A DNA stretch of 64,000 nt from positions 3,782,001 to 3,846,000 of the forward strand of contig NZ_CP157940.1 of the NCBI RefSeq assembly GCF_040207125.1, read 5' to 3'. Made by a program: the position numbers and the translations under genes. A model generated the notes under the pieces. The model ran no database searches and was not told where the DNA came from. It saw only the letters and a program-made list of their open reading frames with translations. The DNA is from Lacrimispora sp. BS-2. Its GTDB lineage: Bacteria; Bacillota; Clostridia; Lachnospirales; Lachnospiraceae. Positions 15,525-24,857 of this stretch are shown in pieces (position 1 is the stretch's first letter; the number at the start of each line of letters is the position of its first letter).

Positions 15525-16271
15525 ATGAAAATCACTTATATCCATCACAGCGCATTTCTGGCGGAGCTTGAGACAATAAGCCTGCTGTTTGATTATACAG
15601 AGGGTACTCTGCCAAAAATCAATGATAAGAAACCTTTGCTGGTTTTTGCAAGCCACCGGCACGGGGATCATTATTCTGAAAAAATTCTGGAGCTTATAAA
15701 GGAGCATGAGAAAACCAGGTATATTCTTTCTGATGATATCTCAAAAGGGCGGCTGCCCAAAGAGCTTCTCCATGAAGTGGTCTTTATGAAGCCTGGGGAA
15801 AGGATTGGTTTTTCTATTTCAGAAGGGAATCTCACAGGCCCTGTCGTTGAGGAAGAAAAGGGGGATATAGAGGTTTTGACTTTCCGCTCCACTGATGAAG
15901 GTGTTGCGTTCCTTATAAAAGCGGAAGGAAAGGTTATTTATCATGCCGGAGATTTAAATAACTGGAGATGGGAAGGGGAGCCGGAAAGCTGGAATGACCA
16001 AATGGCAAAGCAGTATTCCAAAGAAGTGGACAAGCTGTCAGGCATACACATAGATGCAGCTTTTCTTCCTTTGGATTCCAGACAGGATAAGGCTTTTTTG
16101 CTGGGCTTTGACGAATTTATGAGAAAAATCCGGGTAAGCCATGCATTTCCCATGCACTTCTGGGGGGATTTTTCTGTGATCGGCAGGTTAAAGGACATGG
16201 ATATTTCAGCCCCTTACCGGGACCGGATTATGGAGATCCGCGAAGACGGGGAAAGCTTTGAAATCGGGTAG
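15525..16271 (+). CDS. MBL-fold metallo-hydrolase
   Basis: A 248-residue protein. The ATG at 15525 follows AAGGAGG. The metal-binding motif SHRHGDHYS gives HxHxDH. Later ligands are probably in YHAGDLNNWRWEG (an H-x-GD motif) and HAFPMHFWGD. This is the L-ascorbate-6-phosphate lactonase/UlaG-like branch of small MBL hydrolases that open with ITYIHHSAFLAE. The substrate is unknown. The next gene starts 14 bp after its stop, so it is probably co-transcribed with the ThrE exporter genes, though no shared function is evident. Confidence 0.88.
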   Translation: MKITYIHHSAFLAELETISLLFDYTEGTLPKINDKKPLLVFASHRHGDHYSEKILELIKEHEKTRYILSDDISKGRLPKELLHEVVFMKPGERIGFSISEGNLTGPVVEEEKGDIEVLTFRSTDEGVAFLIKAEGKVIYHAGDLNNWRWEGEPESWNDQMAKQYSKEVDKLSGIHIDAAFLPLDSRQDKAFLLGFDEFMRKIRVSHAFPMHFWGDFSVIGRLKDMDISAPYRDRIMEIREDGESFEIG

Positions 16272-16284
16272 GAGACAGGGGCTT

Positions 16285-17097
16285 ATGGAAAACGAGAAGG
16301 AACAGTCAGGGGGGCTGACCCCTGAGGCGCAGAGAGATGTTTTAGAGGCCGCCATGAAAGCAGGTCATATTTTATTGGAAAATGGGGCGGAGATCTTTCG
16401 GGTGGAGGAGACCATGGACCGTATCTGCCTCCACTATGGAATAAGGTCCGGAAATTTCTTTGTCCTCAGCAATGGTATTTTTATGACCTCAGGCAATGAG
16501 ATAGAAGAAATATTTGCAAAGGTCCAGCATATTCCGGTGAGCGGGACCCATTTGGACCGGGTTGCGGCGGTAAATCAGCTTTCCAGGGAAATTGAGACAG
16601 GATTCTTAAGTCCAGGTGATGTGAAGCACCGGCTGGATCAGATCCGGGTCATGCCGGGAAAACCAAAAACCATGCAGATCCTGGCTTCCGGCCTTGGAAG
16701 CGCCTGCTTTTGCTATCTGTTTGGAGGAAACTTAAGAGACAGCTTATCAGCTTTTGGCTCAGGGTCTCTTCTATATGTATATGTGATCTTTCTAAGCGCC
16801 CCCCATCTCTCTAAGATCGTAGGAAACATCGGAGGAGGAGCTTTGGTCACTTTTTTATGTACGGTTTTTTATCTGTTTCATTTTGGGGAGAATCTAAATT
16901 TTATGATCATTGGTTCCATCATGCCTTTGATTCCGGGGGTTGCATTTACCAATGCCATCCGGGATATTGCAGACGGGGACTATATCTCCGGCTCTGTCCG
17001 GATGCTTGATGCATTGCTGGTATTTTTCTGTATTGCCATGGGTGTTGGACTGGTCTTCAGCCTGTTCCACCGGCTGACGGGAGGTGTACTTCTATGA
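16285..17097 (+). CDS. Threonine/serine exporter, ThrE N-terminal-domain protein
   Basis: A 270-residue membrane protein. The ATG at 16285 follows AGGAGA; a TTG 27 bases earlier overlaps the previous gene and is less likely. The cytoplasmic N-terminal part (LEAAMKAGHILLENGAEIFR, VEETMDRIC) is the DUF1212/ThrE signature, followed by five hydrophobic helices. Together with the next gene, which overlaps it by 4 bp, it forms a split ThrE-type exporter for threonine and serine. In Corynebacterium both parts are one polypeptide. Confidence 0.88.
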   Translation: MENEKEQSGGLTPEAQRDVLEAAMKAGHILLENGAEIFRVEETMDRICLHYGIRSGNFFVLSNGIFMTSGNEIEEIFAKVQHIPVSGTHLDRVAAVNQLSREIETGFLSPGDVKHRLDQIRVMPGKPKTMQILASGLGSACFCYLFGGNLRDSLSAFGSGSLLYVYVIFLSAPHLSKIVGNIGGGALVTFLCTVFYLFHFGENLNFMIIGSIMPLIPGVAFTNAIRDIADGDYISGSVRMLDALLVFFCIAMGVGLVFSLFHRLTGGVLL

Positions 17098-17549
17098 GCG
17101 TGGTTTTGGAAGCCGCGGCAGCGGTTGTGGGAACGATTGCCTTTTCACTTTTGTTTGGGGTTCCCGCCAGGTTTTATCCATATTGCGGGCTGATCGGCGG
17201 AGCAGGCTGGCTGGTCTATGGGGGGCTTATGAATAGCCTGTCGGCTCCGTCAGCCGCTTTAGCGGCCACTATTGTGGTAATTTTTCTTTCCAGGACTTTT
17301 GCCGTAAGGAAACGGTGCCCTGTCACCATATTTTTAATATCCGGTATTTTTCCCCTGGTACCTGGGGCGGGAATATACTGGACGGCTTATTATATTGTGA
17401 CGGATGAACTGGCTCTGGCTGTCCGGACCGGTTTTCTTGCGTGTAAGGTGGCGGTTGCCATTGTGCTTGGTATTGTATTCGTTTTTGAGCTGCCCCAGAA
17501 ATTTTTTAAATTTGCTGCAAAGAAACAGGAGAAAGCGGACGATAGATAA
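17094..17549 (+). CDS. Threonine/serine exporter, second subunit (DUF3815/ThrE_2)
   Basis: A 151-residue membrane protein of about five helices. It begins inside the stop of the previous gene (ATGA overlap), so translation is coupled. FLISGIFPLVPGAGIYWTAY is the family motif of the ThrE C-terminal half. It completes the two-subunit exporter. Confidence 0.88.
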   Translation: MSVVLEAAAAVVGTIAFSLLFGVPARFYPYCGLIGGAGWLVYGGLMNSLSAPSAALAATIVVIFLSRTFAVRKRCPVTIFLISGIFPLVPGAGIYWTAYYIVTDELALAVRTGFLACKVAVAIVLGIVFVFELPQKFFKFAAKKQEKADDR

Positions 17550-17568
17550 GAGAGAAAGGTAGGATTAG

Positions 17569-18861
17569 ATGATGATTTGGATTAAAAATGCTCATGTAGT
17601 AGACCCTGGGAGCCAGGTGGAAGGAAATATGGATATCTGCATTGCAGATGGGAAGATTGCCGGTATGGGAGAACAGCTTAAGCCGGATGCCGTTCCTGTT
17701 TCAAAGGAGGATGTAGTAATCGATGCTTCCGGTTTTATCGTTGCTCCGGGGTTTGTTGATGTTCATGTTCATTTCCGGGATCCTGGTCTTACTTATAAGG
17801 AGGATATCCAGACCGGAGCCAGAGCGGCGGCAAAAGGTGGATTTACCGCAGTTGTCTGCATGGCAAATACCAGGCCTCCTGTGGACAACGTGGAAATCCT
17901 TCAATATGTAAAGCGGGAAGGGGAAAAAACAGGCATCCATGTGCTGCAGGCAGCAGCCGTATCTAAGGGCCTTCATGGGATAGAACTGACGGACATGGAG
18001 GAATTAAAGGCCAATGGAGCGGTGGGATTTACCGATGACGGGATTCCCCTCCTTGATGAGAAACTGGTAAAGGAAGCCATGGAGCGGGCGGCAAAGCTGG
18101 ATGTTCCATTGAGCTTTCATGAGGAGGACCCTGCTTTTATCACAAATAATGGAATCAACCATGGCAAGGTATCTGATCAGCTTGGAATCTTTGGTTCCCC
18201 GGCATTGGCGGAGGACTGCCTTGTTGCCAGAGACTGCATGATTGCCCTTCACACCGGTGCGGCGGTGGATATCCAGCATATCAGTTCCGCTGCTTCCGTT
18301 AAGATGGTGAAGCTTGCAAAGGAGCTGGGGGCCAATGTGTATGCGGAGGTGACGCCCCATCATTTCACCCTGACAGAGGAAGCGGTATTAACCCATGGAA
18401 CCCTTGCAAAAATGAATCCTCCCCTTCGGACGGAAGAGGACCGTAAGGCCATTATCCAGGGATTAAAGGACGGAAGCATTGACATCATTGCAACAGATCA
18501 TGCTCCCCATAGTACGGAGGAAAAGTCAAAGAAGCTGACCGAGGCTCCGAGCGGGATAATAGGACTTGAAACCGCACTGGGGCTGGGTGTGACAAACTTA
18601 GTCCGGCCCGGACATCTGACTATGATGGAGCTGATGGAAAAGATGAGCTTAAATCCTTCAAAGCTGTACCGGCTGGATTTTGGCTGCATAGAGGAAGGAA
18701 ACGCTGCGGATCTGGTGATTTTTGATCCCAATGAGGAATGGACGGTAGGAGAATATGTCTCCAAGTCTTCCAATTCTCCGTTTACGGGAGAAAGATTGTT
18801 TGGAAAGGTGAAATATACCATCTGCGGAGGCCGGATCGTTTACCAAGATGAAAAAGACTGA
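17569..18861 (+). CDS. pyrC: Dihydroorotase
   Basis: A 430-residue type I dihydroorotase that closes carbamoyl-aspartate to dihydroorotate in pyrimidine synthesis. The zinc site HVH is His66/His68 in GFVDVHVHFRDPG; substrate-binding residues appear in MANTRPPVDN. Later ligands lie in HISSAASV and the catalytic Asp in IATDHAPHS. The length is normal. It is separated from other pyr genes and lies 19 bp after the exporter genes, so it may be expressed as part of that message. No PyrR attenuator or uracil-type leader is visible. Confidence 0.95.
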   Translation: MMIWIKNAHVVDPGSQVEGNMDICIADGKIAGMGEQLKPDAVPVSKEDVVIDASGFIVAPGFVDVHVHFRDPGLTYKEDIQTGARAAAKGGFTAVVCMANTRPPVDNVEILQYVKREGEKTGIHVLQAAAVSKGLHGIELTDMEELKANGAVGFTDDGIPLLDEKLVKEAMERAAKLDVPLSFHEEDPAFITNNGINHGKVSDQLGIFGSPALAEDCLVARDCMIALHTGAAVDIQHISSAASVKMVKLAKELGANVYAEVTPHHFTLTEEAVLTHGTLAKMNPPLRTEEDRKAIIQGLKDGSIDIIATDHAPHSTEEKSKKLTEAPSGIIGLETALGLGVTNLVRPGHLTMMELMEKMSLNPSKLYRLDFGCIEEGNAADLVIFDPNEEWTVGEYVSKSSNSPFTGERLFGKVKYTICGGRIVYQDEKD

Positions 18862-18915
18862 TTTTTACCGGATCAATAAGACCTTTTGATAAAAGATCCA
18901 AAAGGGGGTGAAAAC

Positions 18916-20535
18916 ATGGAGATAAAGGCACAGGATCCGCCGTCTGCTGCGGCTCCCAAAGGCGAATCTGCGGCCGCAGACATTCAGCGGGCTGTGGTGG
19001 AAGCAGATATAAAGGCAAGGATCGAGGCCGGTGAACGGTTTATGGAAGAACTGAGCCGGAGCGCCGAGGAAAACCGTGAGAAAAAGAACGAGGATGGAAG
19101 TGAAAACAGGAGGGAAACCAGGACGCCCCGGGATACTGCCGCCCTGTCAGATGAAAGCGCCTATTATAAACTAAGCCCTGAGGAGCTTTCTGATCTTGAC
19201 AAAATGTGGGGAAAGGAAGAGGCTGATCTGGCATGGGAGGATATCCTGGCGTGGAGTCTGTCTGCTATAAAGCCGTTTCCTGAGGAACTGGAGGGTCTTG
19301 CAGCGGTTTATAAGAAACTGCTCCAGGCCATTCTTGAGAATACTACAGCAGGAGTGCAAGAGGATCAGCTTGCCGCTCTGGAAGCTGCTTTATCGGATAT
19401 TCTTATAAAGGTACTTGAGGGCCGTATGGGAGAACTGGAAACCCTCTTTGGAAGTTTCGGATCCCAAAGCTCCATGACGGCCTTAAAGGCGGCCCTTTAC
19501 CGCAGTGTAACAGGTAATACGTTAAGCAGCGGGGAGCTGGAAAGGGTCTTTAAGGAACAGCCGGAAAATACCAGAGATACGGTTAAACTAACTCCCGGCA
19601 GCATTAGAACCCCGGTAAATGAATCTGGAAATGAAGCAGAACAGGGAATGATCTATCAGCCTGCCGGGGAAGGACGGATAAAGAATGATCCCCGGTATAC
19701 CTGGCGGATTCGAAGAGAGACTCCTCTGGCTGTGCTGGAAGAAAGGGGTATACCGGGGAGTAAGACAGATAAGGCTTATGGTGCCCAGGCATCCATTTCT
19801 TCCATGGGAAAAAATACGGTTTATTCTCCTGCTGATCTTGAATCGGCTGAGGGATTTGCCGGGTATATGAACCACAGGGGAAATTTATTAAGGGCCTCCG
19901 GGCTTTCAGGAGACAGTGAAGAACTTTATGGATTTCTGGCCGCGTTGATGGCAATTAAATCCCAGACTTTTGGAGCTTATTCCGGAATCAATAAAGGACT
20001 GGCCTCTGACCTTAGGGAGTCGGTTGACCGGATGATCGATTTCTATATACAGGAGGCGTTTAAACAGTCTGAGGGCGTTATGAAATGGCAGGGAGGAAGA
20101 AATACACTCTTTCAGCCAAGAGCTGCTTACAAGGTCTATTATTATATGATGAACCTCTATCAGACCACCAGGAATCTGGGTGAAACAGCAAACAAGGGGA
20201 TAAGGCATGCCTATCAGCAGTTCTTAAAGAAAAAGGAATATTTGGAAAACAGGGAAAATTCCGGATCCTTTTTTACAAAGGAGAAAAATGATCCAAGGGA
20301 AGACTGGAAAGAGGGAAAGCGGATTGTAGAACGGGATTGGAAGGAATTTCTGTCCTTTATGGGAAGAGAGGATTTAGGCGGGATCCCCCTGGGAATCATG
20401 GAGCTAAGCCCCTGGGGAATGCTTGCAGAACCGGAGCATACTGCCAGAGGAAGGGGAAGTGGGACAGGCCCTGTTTTCCTGACGGGAGCTTTGGCCGTAA
20501 TTCTTATCCTGGTTTTATTTTTGTTCTTTTTTTAA
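18916..20535 (+). CDS. Large tail-anchored protein of unknown function
   Basis: A 539-residue protein. The ATG at 18916 follows AGGGGGTG. There is no signal peptide. The N-terminal 100 residues are charged and likely disordered; the middle is helical with long Glu/Leu stretches. The last 20 residues are purely hydrophobic (VFLTGALAVILILVLF and three more Phe-rich residues), a C-terminal membrane anchor. A segment rich in Tyr, AAYKVYYYMMNLYQTTRNLG, precedes a Lys/Glu linker. I recognise no family. It follows pyrC by 54 bp and may share its transcript. The bulk should face the cytoplasm, held at the membrane by the tail. Confidence 0.7.
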   Translation: MEIKAQDPPSAAAPKGESAAADIQRAVVEADIKARIEAGERFMEELSRSAEENREKKNEDGSENRRETRTPRDTAALSDESAYYKLSPEELSDLDKMWGKEEADLAWEDILAWSLSAIKPFPEELEGLAAVYKKLLQAILENTTAGVQEDQLAALEAALSDILIKVLEGRMGELETLFGSFGSQSSMTALKAALYRSVTGNTLSSGELERVFKEQPENTRDTVKLTPGSIRTPVNESGNEAEQGMIYQPAGEGRIKNDPRYTWRIRRETPLAVLEERGIPGSKTDKAYGAQASISSMGKNTVYSPADLESAEGFAGYMNHRGNLLRASGLSGDSEELYGFLAALMAIKSQTFGAYSGINKGLASDLRESVDRMIDFYIQEAFKQSEGVMKWQGGRNTLFQPRAAYKVYYYMMNLYQTTRNLGETANKGIRHAYQQFLKKKEYLENRENSGSFFTKEKNDPREDWKEGKRIVERDWKEFLSFMGREDLGGIPLGIMELSPWGMLAEPEHTARGRGSGTGPVFLTGALAVILILVLFLFFF

Positions 20536-20582
20536 ATCTGTTTTTATAAATGCAAATTTCTTCTTTACAGAAGCACTTTAGT

Positions 20583-20600
20583 GTGCTACCATGGTAACAC
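20583..20600. promoter_or_regulatory. 18-bp near-perfect palindrome before the amino-acid transporter
   Basis: GTGCTACCATGGTAACAC reads the same on both strands except for one base pair. It lies 27 bp before the start of the substrate-binding protein gene, in a short AT-rich leader. It is a plausible operator. The regulator is unknown. Confidence 0.4.
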
Positions 20601-20626
20601 ATGAAAAACAAGAGGAGGATGCAATT

Positions 20627-21469
20627 ATGAAAAAAGAGATTTTAATAGCGGCAGTGCTGGGAGCGGCAGTCCTGCTTGGCGGTTGTTCCGGGCAAAAGAG
20701 TGAAGTTACGGCTTCTACGGCTTCTGATACCGCTGCATCAACAGCAAAAGAGACTGGAAAAGAAACAGAATCGGCTGCCAATACATTTACCGTTGGATTT
20801 GATCAGGATTTCCCTCCCATGGGCTTTGTTGGAGACAACGGAGAATATACCGGCTTTGATTTAGAACTGGCTCAGGAGGTGGCAAACCGCCTTGGCAGGA
20901 AATTTGTTCCCCAGCCCATTGCCTGGGATGCCAAGGACATGGAACTGGAATCTGGAAATATTGACTGCATCTGGAATGGCTTTACCATGACAGGGCGTGA
21001 GGGCGGCTATACCTGGACAAAGCCCTATATGGAAAACAGCCAGGTGTTCGTGGTGGGAAAGGATTCCGGCATCAAAACGCTAGCTGACTTATCAGGAAAG
21101 ATCGTAGAGGTTCAGGCGGATTCCTCCGCAGAAAAGGCATTGCAGGCGGATGAAAAGCTCTCCGGGACCTTTGGAACCATTCAGACAACGCCGGATTACA
21201 ACACTGCGTTTATGGATCTTGAAATGGGAGCGGTGGATGCCATTGCAATGGATGTAATTGTGGCGGGGTATCAGATCGAACAGAGGAAAGCGGATTTTAT
21301 TATACTGGAGGAAGCCCTTGCTGCTGAAGAATACGGCGTAGGCTTTAAGAAAGGCAATGACACCTTAAGGGATCAGGTTCAGGAACAGTTAGAGGCCATG
21401 GCAGCTGACGGGACTCTTGAAAAGATCTCGGAGAAATGGTTCGGCAAGGATGTAACCAAGGTTAATTAA
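20627..21469 (+). CDS. Amino-acid ABC transporter substrate-binding lipoprotein
   Basis: A 280-residue SBP_bac_3 family protein. The ATG at 20627 follows AGAGGAGG; an upstream ATG overlaps the palindrome. The signal peptide ends with LLGGC (Cys20), then a Thr/Ser/Glu linker. TVGFDQDFPPMGFVGDNGEY and GFDLELAQEVANRLG are the family hallmarks for polar amino-acid binding. It is anchored outside the membrane and feeds the permease and ATPase encoded next. Cystine, glutamine or another polar amino acid is possible. Confidence 0.92.
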   Translation: MKKEILIAAVLGAAVLLGGCSGQKSEVTASTASDTAASTAKETGKETESAANTFTVGFDQDFPPMGFVGDNGEYTGFDLELAQEVANRLGRKFVPQPIAWDAKDMELESGNIDCIWNGFTMTGREGGYTWTKPYMENSQVFVVGKDSGIKTLADLSGKIVEVQADSSAEKALQADEKLSGTFGTIQTTPDYNTAFMDLEMGAVDAIAMDVIVAGYQIEQRKADFIILEEALAAEEYGVGFKKGNDTLRDQVQEQLEAMAADGTLEKISEKWFGKDVTKVN

Positions 21470-21539
21470 TAAAGGTAAAATGGGTTCCGGTCCCGCATTT
21501 ATGGGCCGGACCTCATTTTGAAAACATGGAGGAGAAATC

Positions 21540-22190
21540 ATGGCTTTAACGAAGATAATTTCACAATTGGCAGGGGGAATGTGGGTCAGCATCCAGATAT
21601 TTGTGGTGACGCTGGTCTTTTCTCTGCCCCTGGGACTTTTAATATCCTTTGGAAGGATGTCAAAAAATCCTGTCATACAGGCCATTGTTAAATTCTATAT
21701 TTCTGTCATGAGGGGAACTCCGTTGATGCTGCAGCTGATGGTGGTGTATTTCGGTCCTTACTATTTGTTTGGTATAAAGGTGGGGAATGGATACCGCCTC
21801 TGGGCCGCATTCATCGGCTTTGTCATCAACTATGCAGCGTATTTTGCGGAAATATACAGGAGCGGGATCCAGTCCATGCCGGTGGGACAGTATGAAGCAG
21901 CAAAGCTTTTAGGCTATACAAAGCCCCAGACCTTTTTCCGCATCATATTTCCCCAGGTGGTGAAACGAATTCTGCCGTCTGTGACCAATGAAGTCATTAC
22001 CCTGGTCAAAGATACCTCTCTTGCTTTTACCATCAGCGTTTTAGAGATGTTCGCGGTTGCCAAGGCCCTGGCCTCTTCCCAGACCAGCCTGATTCCTTTT
22101 GTGGCGGCAGGCCTGTTTTATTACATTTTTAACCTTATTGTGGCAGTAGGGATGGAATACTTAGAAAAGCGGATGAACTATTATCAATAG
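21540..22190 (+). CDS. Amino-acid ABC transporter permease
   Basis: A 216-residue HisM-type permease with about five helices. The motifs RGTPLMLQLMVVYFG and EIYRSGIQSMPVGQYEAAKLLG (in two parts, the latter being the EAA loop) are typical. RBS GGAGGAGA. It lies between the substrate-binding and ATPase genes with short gaps. It probably forms a homodimer because only one permease gene is present. Confidence 0.94.
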   Translation: MALTKIISQLAGGMWVSIQIFVVTLVFSLPLGLLISFGRMSKNPVIQAIVKFYISVMRGTPLMLQLMVVYFGPYYLFGIKVGNGYRLWAAFIGFVINYAAYFAEIYRSGIQSMPVGQYEAAKLLGYTKPQTFFRIIFPQVVKRILPSVTNEVITLVKDTSLAFTISVLEMFAVAKALASSQTSLIPFVAAGLFYYIFNLIVAVGMEYLEKRMNYYQ

Positions 22191-22202
22191 GAGGAAGAAA
22201 AG

Positions 22203-22964
22203 ATGTACTTACTGGAAATGAACCATGTGAAAAAAGCGTTTGATGGCCAGGGCGTGCTTCGGGATATTTCCCTGTCGGTAGAGGAAGGCGAGATCGTATC
22301 CATCATCGGTCCATCCGGTTCGGGAAAATCCACCCTGCTCCGGTGCGCTACCATGCTGGAACAGATGGATGGAGGAGAACTAAACTATCTGGGAGAAAAG
22401 GCCGCATGGAACGGGCCCGATGGAAGGGCTGTCTATGCAAAAGGGGAAAAGCGTAAGGAAATACAGAAAAATTACGGCCTGGTGTTCCAGAACTTTCATT
22501 TATTTCCCCATATGACGGTTTTAAAAAACATTACCGATGCACCGATCCATGTGCAGAAACGGGATAAGGAAGAAGTTTTTTCCGAGGCAATGGAGCTTCT
22601 TAAGAAGATGGGACTGGAAGATAAGGCAGAAGCATATCCCTGTCAGCTTTCCGGAGGACAGTGCCAGCGGGTAGCCATCGCTAGAGCTCTGGCCTTAAAC
22701 CCCAGGATCCTGTTTTTTGATGAGCCGACTTCCGCTCTGGACCCGGAGCTTACGGGAGAGGTACTAAAGGTCATTAAGTCTCTTGCTGATATGCACATTA
22801 CCATGGTCATTGTGACTCATGAGATGGCTTTTGCCAGGGATATCTCAGACAGGATCATCTTTATGGCTGACGGAGTGATCGTAGAGGAGGGAACGCCGGA
22901 AGAAGTATTTTCCTCAGGCAATGTACGGACCCAGAGCTTTCTGGGGAGGTATGGGGAAGGGTGA
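22203..22964 (+). CDS. Amino-acid ABC transporter ATP-binding protein
   Basis: A 253-residue ATPase. Walker A is GPSGSGKST, signature [15 protein letters not shown], Walker [13 protein letters not shown], and the switch His is in VTHEMAFA. This is the GlnQ/HisP type. It is 12 bp after the permease and is the last gene of the import operon. A converging terminator follows on the other strand. Confidence 0.95.
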   Translation: MYLLEMNHVKKAFDGQGVLRDISLSVEEGEIVSIIGPSGSGKSTLLRCATMLEQMDGGELNYLGEKAAWNGPDGRAVYAKGEKRKEIQKNYGLVFQNFHLFPHMTVLKNITDAPIHVQKRDKEEVFSEAMELLKKMGLEDKAEAYPCQLSGGQCQRVAIARALALNPRILFFDEPTSALDPELTGEVLKVIKSLADMHITMVIVTHEMAFARDISDRIIFMADGVIVEEGTPEEVFSSGNVRTQSFLGRYGEG

Positions 22965-23013
22965 GAATAGAGAATTTATTTAGTTAATTTAAGCTGGAGG
23001 CAATGATATTCAG

Positions 23014-23043
23014 GTAAAAAAAACCCGCCATATTAGGCGGGCA
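23014..23043 (-). terminator. Terminator for the leftward relic, possibly bidirectional
   Basis: CCCGCC (23024-23029) pairs with GGCGGG (23036-23041). On the minus strand it is followed by eight T residues (complement of 23016-23023), a strong leftward terminator just after the relic's stop. Confidence 0.75.
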
Positions 23044-23059
23044 GCTTTAATAATCTAAA

Positions 23060-23641
23060 TTATCGTAGTTCTTTTAATGTATTTAAAATTTCTTGAACCT
23101 TTGCCTGGGTTTCAGGTATGTACAAGGCACAAACAACAAACGTTTTATAGCCTCGGGTACAATTGTAAAAATCAAGGTTGATATTATCCTCGTAAAGATA
23201 TCGGGTCTTAGTAACCGCAAATTCACCCACTTGAGTGTCAGATTTGTCAATGTAAGATAATTTTCCTTTTATGCCACTGACAAAGCCCGCTTCAAAAACA
23301 GTTGCACATATCGAAGGATCAAGATATTCAGGTATTATTTCGTTGTAAAATGAGATTAATATATTTTGTGAGGATATCTCAAAAGTTTCTGAATTTCCGT
23401 TAAAAGCAGTTGTGGCTGCATCGGATGGAATCTGGAGAGAGTATCCGATCTCCGTATTATTGTAGGTACTGTAAGTGATCGTAGTGGAAGCGTTTGGATC
23501 TACCAACTTTCCGGAAGCATCAAACGTATAAACTACACCATCAATGTTCTGCGAAGTATTTGCCAGCATTACGCCATTCCCATCTAAATAGTACCAGTTC
23601 CCTTGATCCTCAATCCATTGGCTTGCTGCAATTATTATACC
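23060..23641 (-). pseudogene. 5'-truncated cell-wall-binding-repeat protein
   Basis: The open frame runs 193 codons from an upstream stop but has no usable start codon at its 5' end. The first ATG (complement of 23567-23569) lies inside a repeat. The first part reads QWIEDQGNWYYLDGNGVM and then IDGVVYTFDASGKLV, a choline/cell-wall-binding repeat that normally follows a signal peptide and further repeats. The remainder (about 130 residues) is an unrecognised alpha/beta domain. The upstream part is replaced by integrase-like relic sequence at 23650-23850, so an insertion or deletion probably removed the N-terminus. Its own terminator is intact. Confidence 0.6.
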
Positions 23642-23688
23642 TTAGAGTTAAGGGGATTGCAATAATTGGAATTAAGATGTCCAACAAT

Positions 23689-23717
23689 CTGATGCCGCTC
23701 ACACCGGGTCAGGCTGG
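23689..23717. repeat. 29-bp degenerate repeat, copy 2
   Basis: It matches 6593-6621 at 25 of 29 positions and lies 32 bp from a second shared block. Confidence 0.45.
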
Positions 23718-23748
23718 GTACTTCCCTTTTACATATCAAATCATATCA

Positions 23749-23832
23749 TTTCCTGACTGCATTTTGACTGCATAACGCCTGGTTTTGGCCGTTTTTAACC
23801 GGCAGCAGCTGATGAGGCCTAAGTCTCTAACC
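23749..23832 (-). pseudogene. Integrase 3'-end relic / repeat copy 2
   Basis: The minus strand reads a C-terminal tail ending KNGQNQALCSQNAVRK and a stop, of a kind found at the end of Lachnospiraceae phage-type integrases. Parts are shared with 7066-7140. The rest of the 23642-23970 gap is AT-rich and probably contains the promoter of the next lipoprotein (TATACT at 23919-23924). Confidence 0.4.
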
Positions 23833-23970
23833 CCTTAACTATAAGCAAAAAATACCATTTTTAGGAAATTTATAAAATTTATTAAGAAAAAAGATAAAGA
23901 TTTTTCACAATCGGATGGTATACTTAATGTGAAATCATAGGTGATTTAGGAAAGAAAGAAGAGGATGCTT

Positions 23971-24624
23971 ATGAAAAAAATATGTATTATGGCATTGGCT
24001 GTTTGTGCGGCAGTTTTATTTACGGCCTGTGGAAAATCAGCAAAGAATACGGAAAGCGTGGCAAATACTGTAACGGAAAGTACAGCCCCCAGCTCTGAGA
24101 ATACAGAAGAGGTAAGCCAGGAAGCGCCGGGCAATGGGGCAGAATTTAAGATACTGGTGGGCACGGTCAAAAAGGTTGGAGATAACTTAGAGAGCTTGAC
24201 CGTGGAGAGCGGCGGCAAGGAAATGAGTTTCGACTTAAGCGGTACGGTAGTGGAGACCTCTTATGCGCTGGAGTCGGAGTCAAAGGTGGAGGTTTCCATT
24301 ATCTATAAAGGAGAGATTTCCGGTTCTGATGCCTCAAATGCCAAGCCTGTCCTGGTGTTGGACGGGCAGCAGGACATGAAGGTGCAGGAAGTGACCGGAA
24401 GTGTTACAGACCAGGCCATGAGCACCTTTACCATTAAAACGGAATCCGGCGAAGAGATCGGGTTTATTAAGGACAACTGTGAGGGACTGGACAGCGATGT
24501 GCTTGGAACCGCTGCCGATGACAGCAACGGAAGCGGAGCTATGATAAAGGTGACCTATGTGACTGTTCCCTATGATGCAGGAAGCGAATCCAACTTCCCC
24601 TTAAGGGTGGAAGCCGTAAAGTAA
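23971..24624 (+). CDS. Lipoprotein of unknown function
   Basis: A 217-residue protein. The second ATG (23971) was chosen because AAGAGG is 8-9 bases upstream. The signal peptide ends with LFTAC (Cys20). A Ser/Thr/Glu linker follows, then two similar beta-rich segments, FKILVGTVKKVGDNLESLTV and VQEVTGSVTDQAMSTFTIKT. These look like two small beta-barrel units, a pattern seen in DUF5666-like lipoproteins; the assignment is tentative. It has its own long terminator hairpin and seems monocistronic. It would sit on the outer membrane face. Confidence 0.65.
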   Translation: MKKICIMALAVCAAVLFTACGKSAKNTESVANTVTESTAPSSENTEEVSQEAPGNGAEFKILVGTVKKVGDNLESLTVESGGKEMSFDLSGTVVETSYALESESKVEVSIIYKGEISGSDASNAKPVLVLDGQQDMKVQEVTGSVTDQAMSTFTIKTESGEEIGFIKDNCEGLDSDVLGTAADDSNGSGAMIKVTYVTVPYDAGSESNFPLRVEAVK

Positions 24625-24631
24625 AAAGATT

Positions 24632-24709
24632 AAAATCCCGAATATGCAGGTATTATTTACTTAAGGAAAGTAAGTAAAGAGTAGAAAAAGCTTGCAAATT
24701 CGGGATTTT
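24632..24709 (+). terminator. Long-stem terminator after the lipoprotein
   Basis: AAAATCCCGAAT (24632-24643) pairs perfectly with ATTCGGGATTTT (24698-24709). The 54-nt interior carries a smaller TTTACTT / AAGTAAA hairpin. The final TTTT is part of the stem. Confidence 0.6.
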
Positions 24710-24857
24710 CATGTACAATAATAGAGATGACAGAAGAAGGGGCCAATGGACCCCTATTTTGATGATTTTGGCTATCTGGAGGCGGACTGGAAACAGGAAG
24801 GGAAAGCAGCCGGAGGGCGCAGCGAACGATAACCAGATTGCAGAAAGGGAATTTAAG

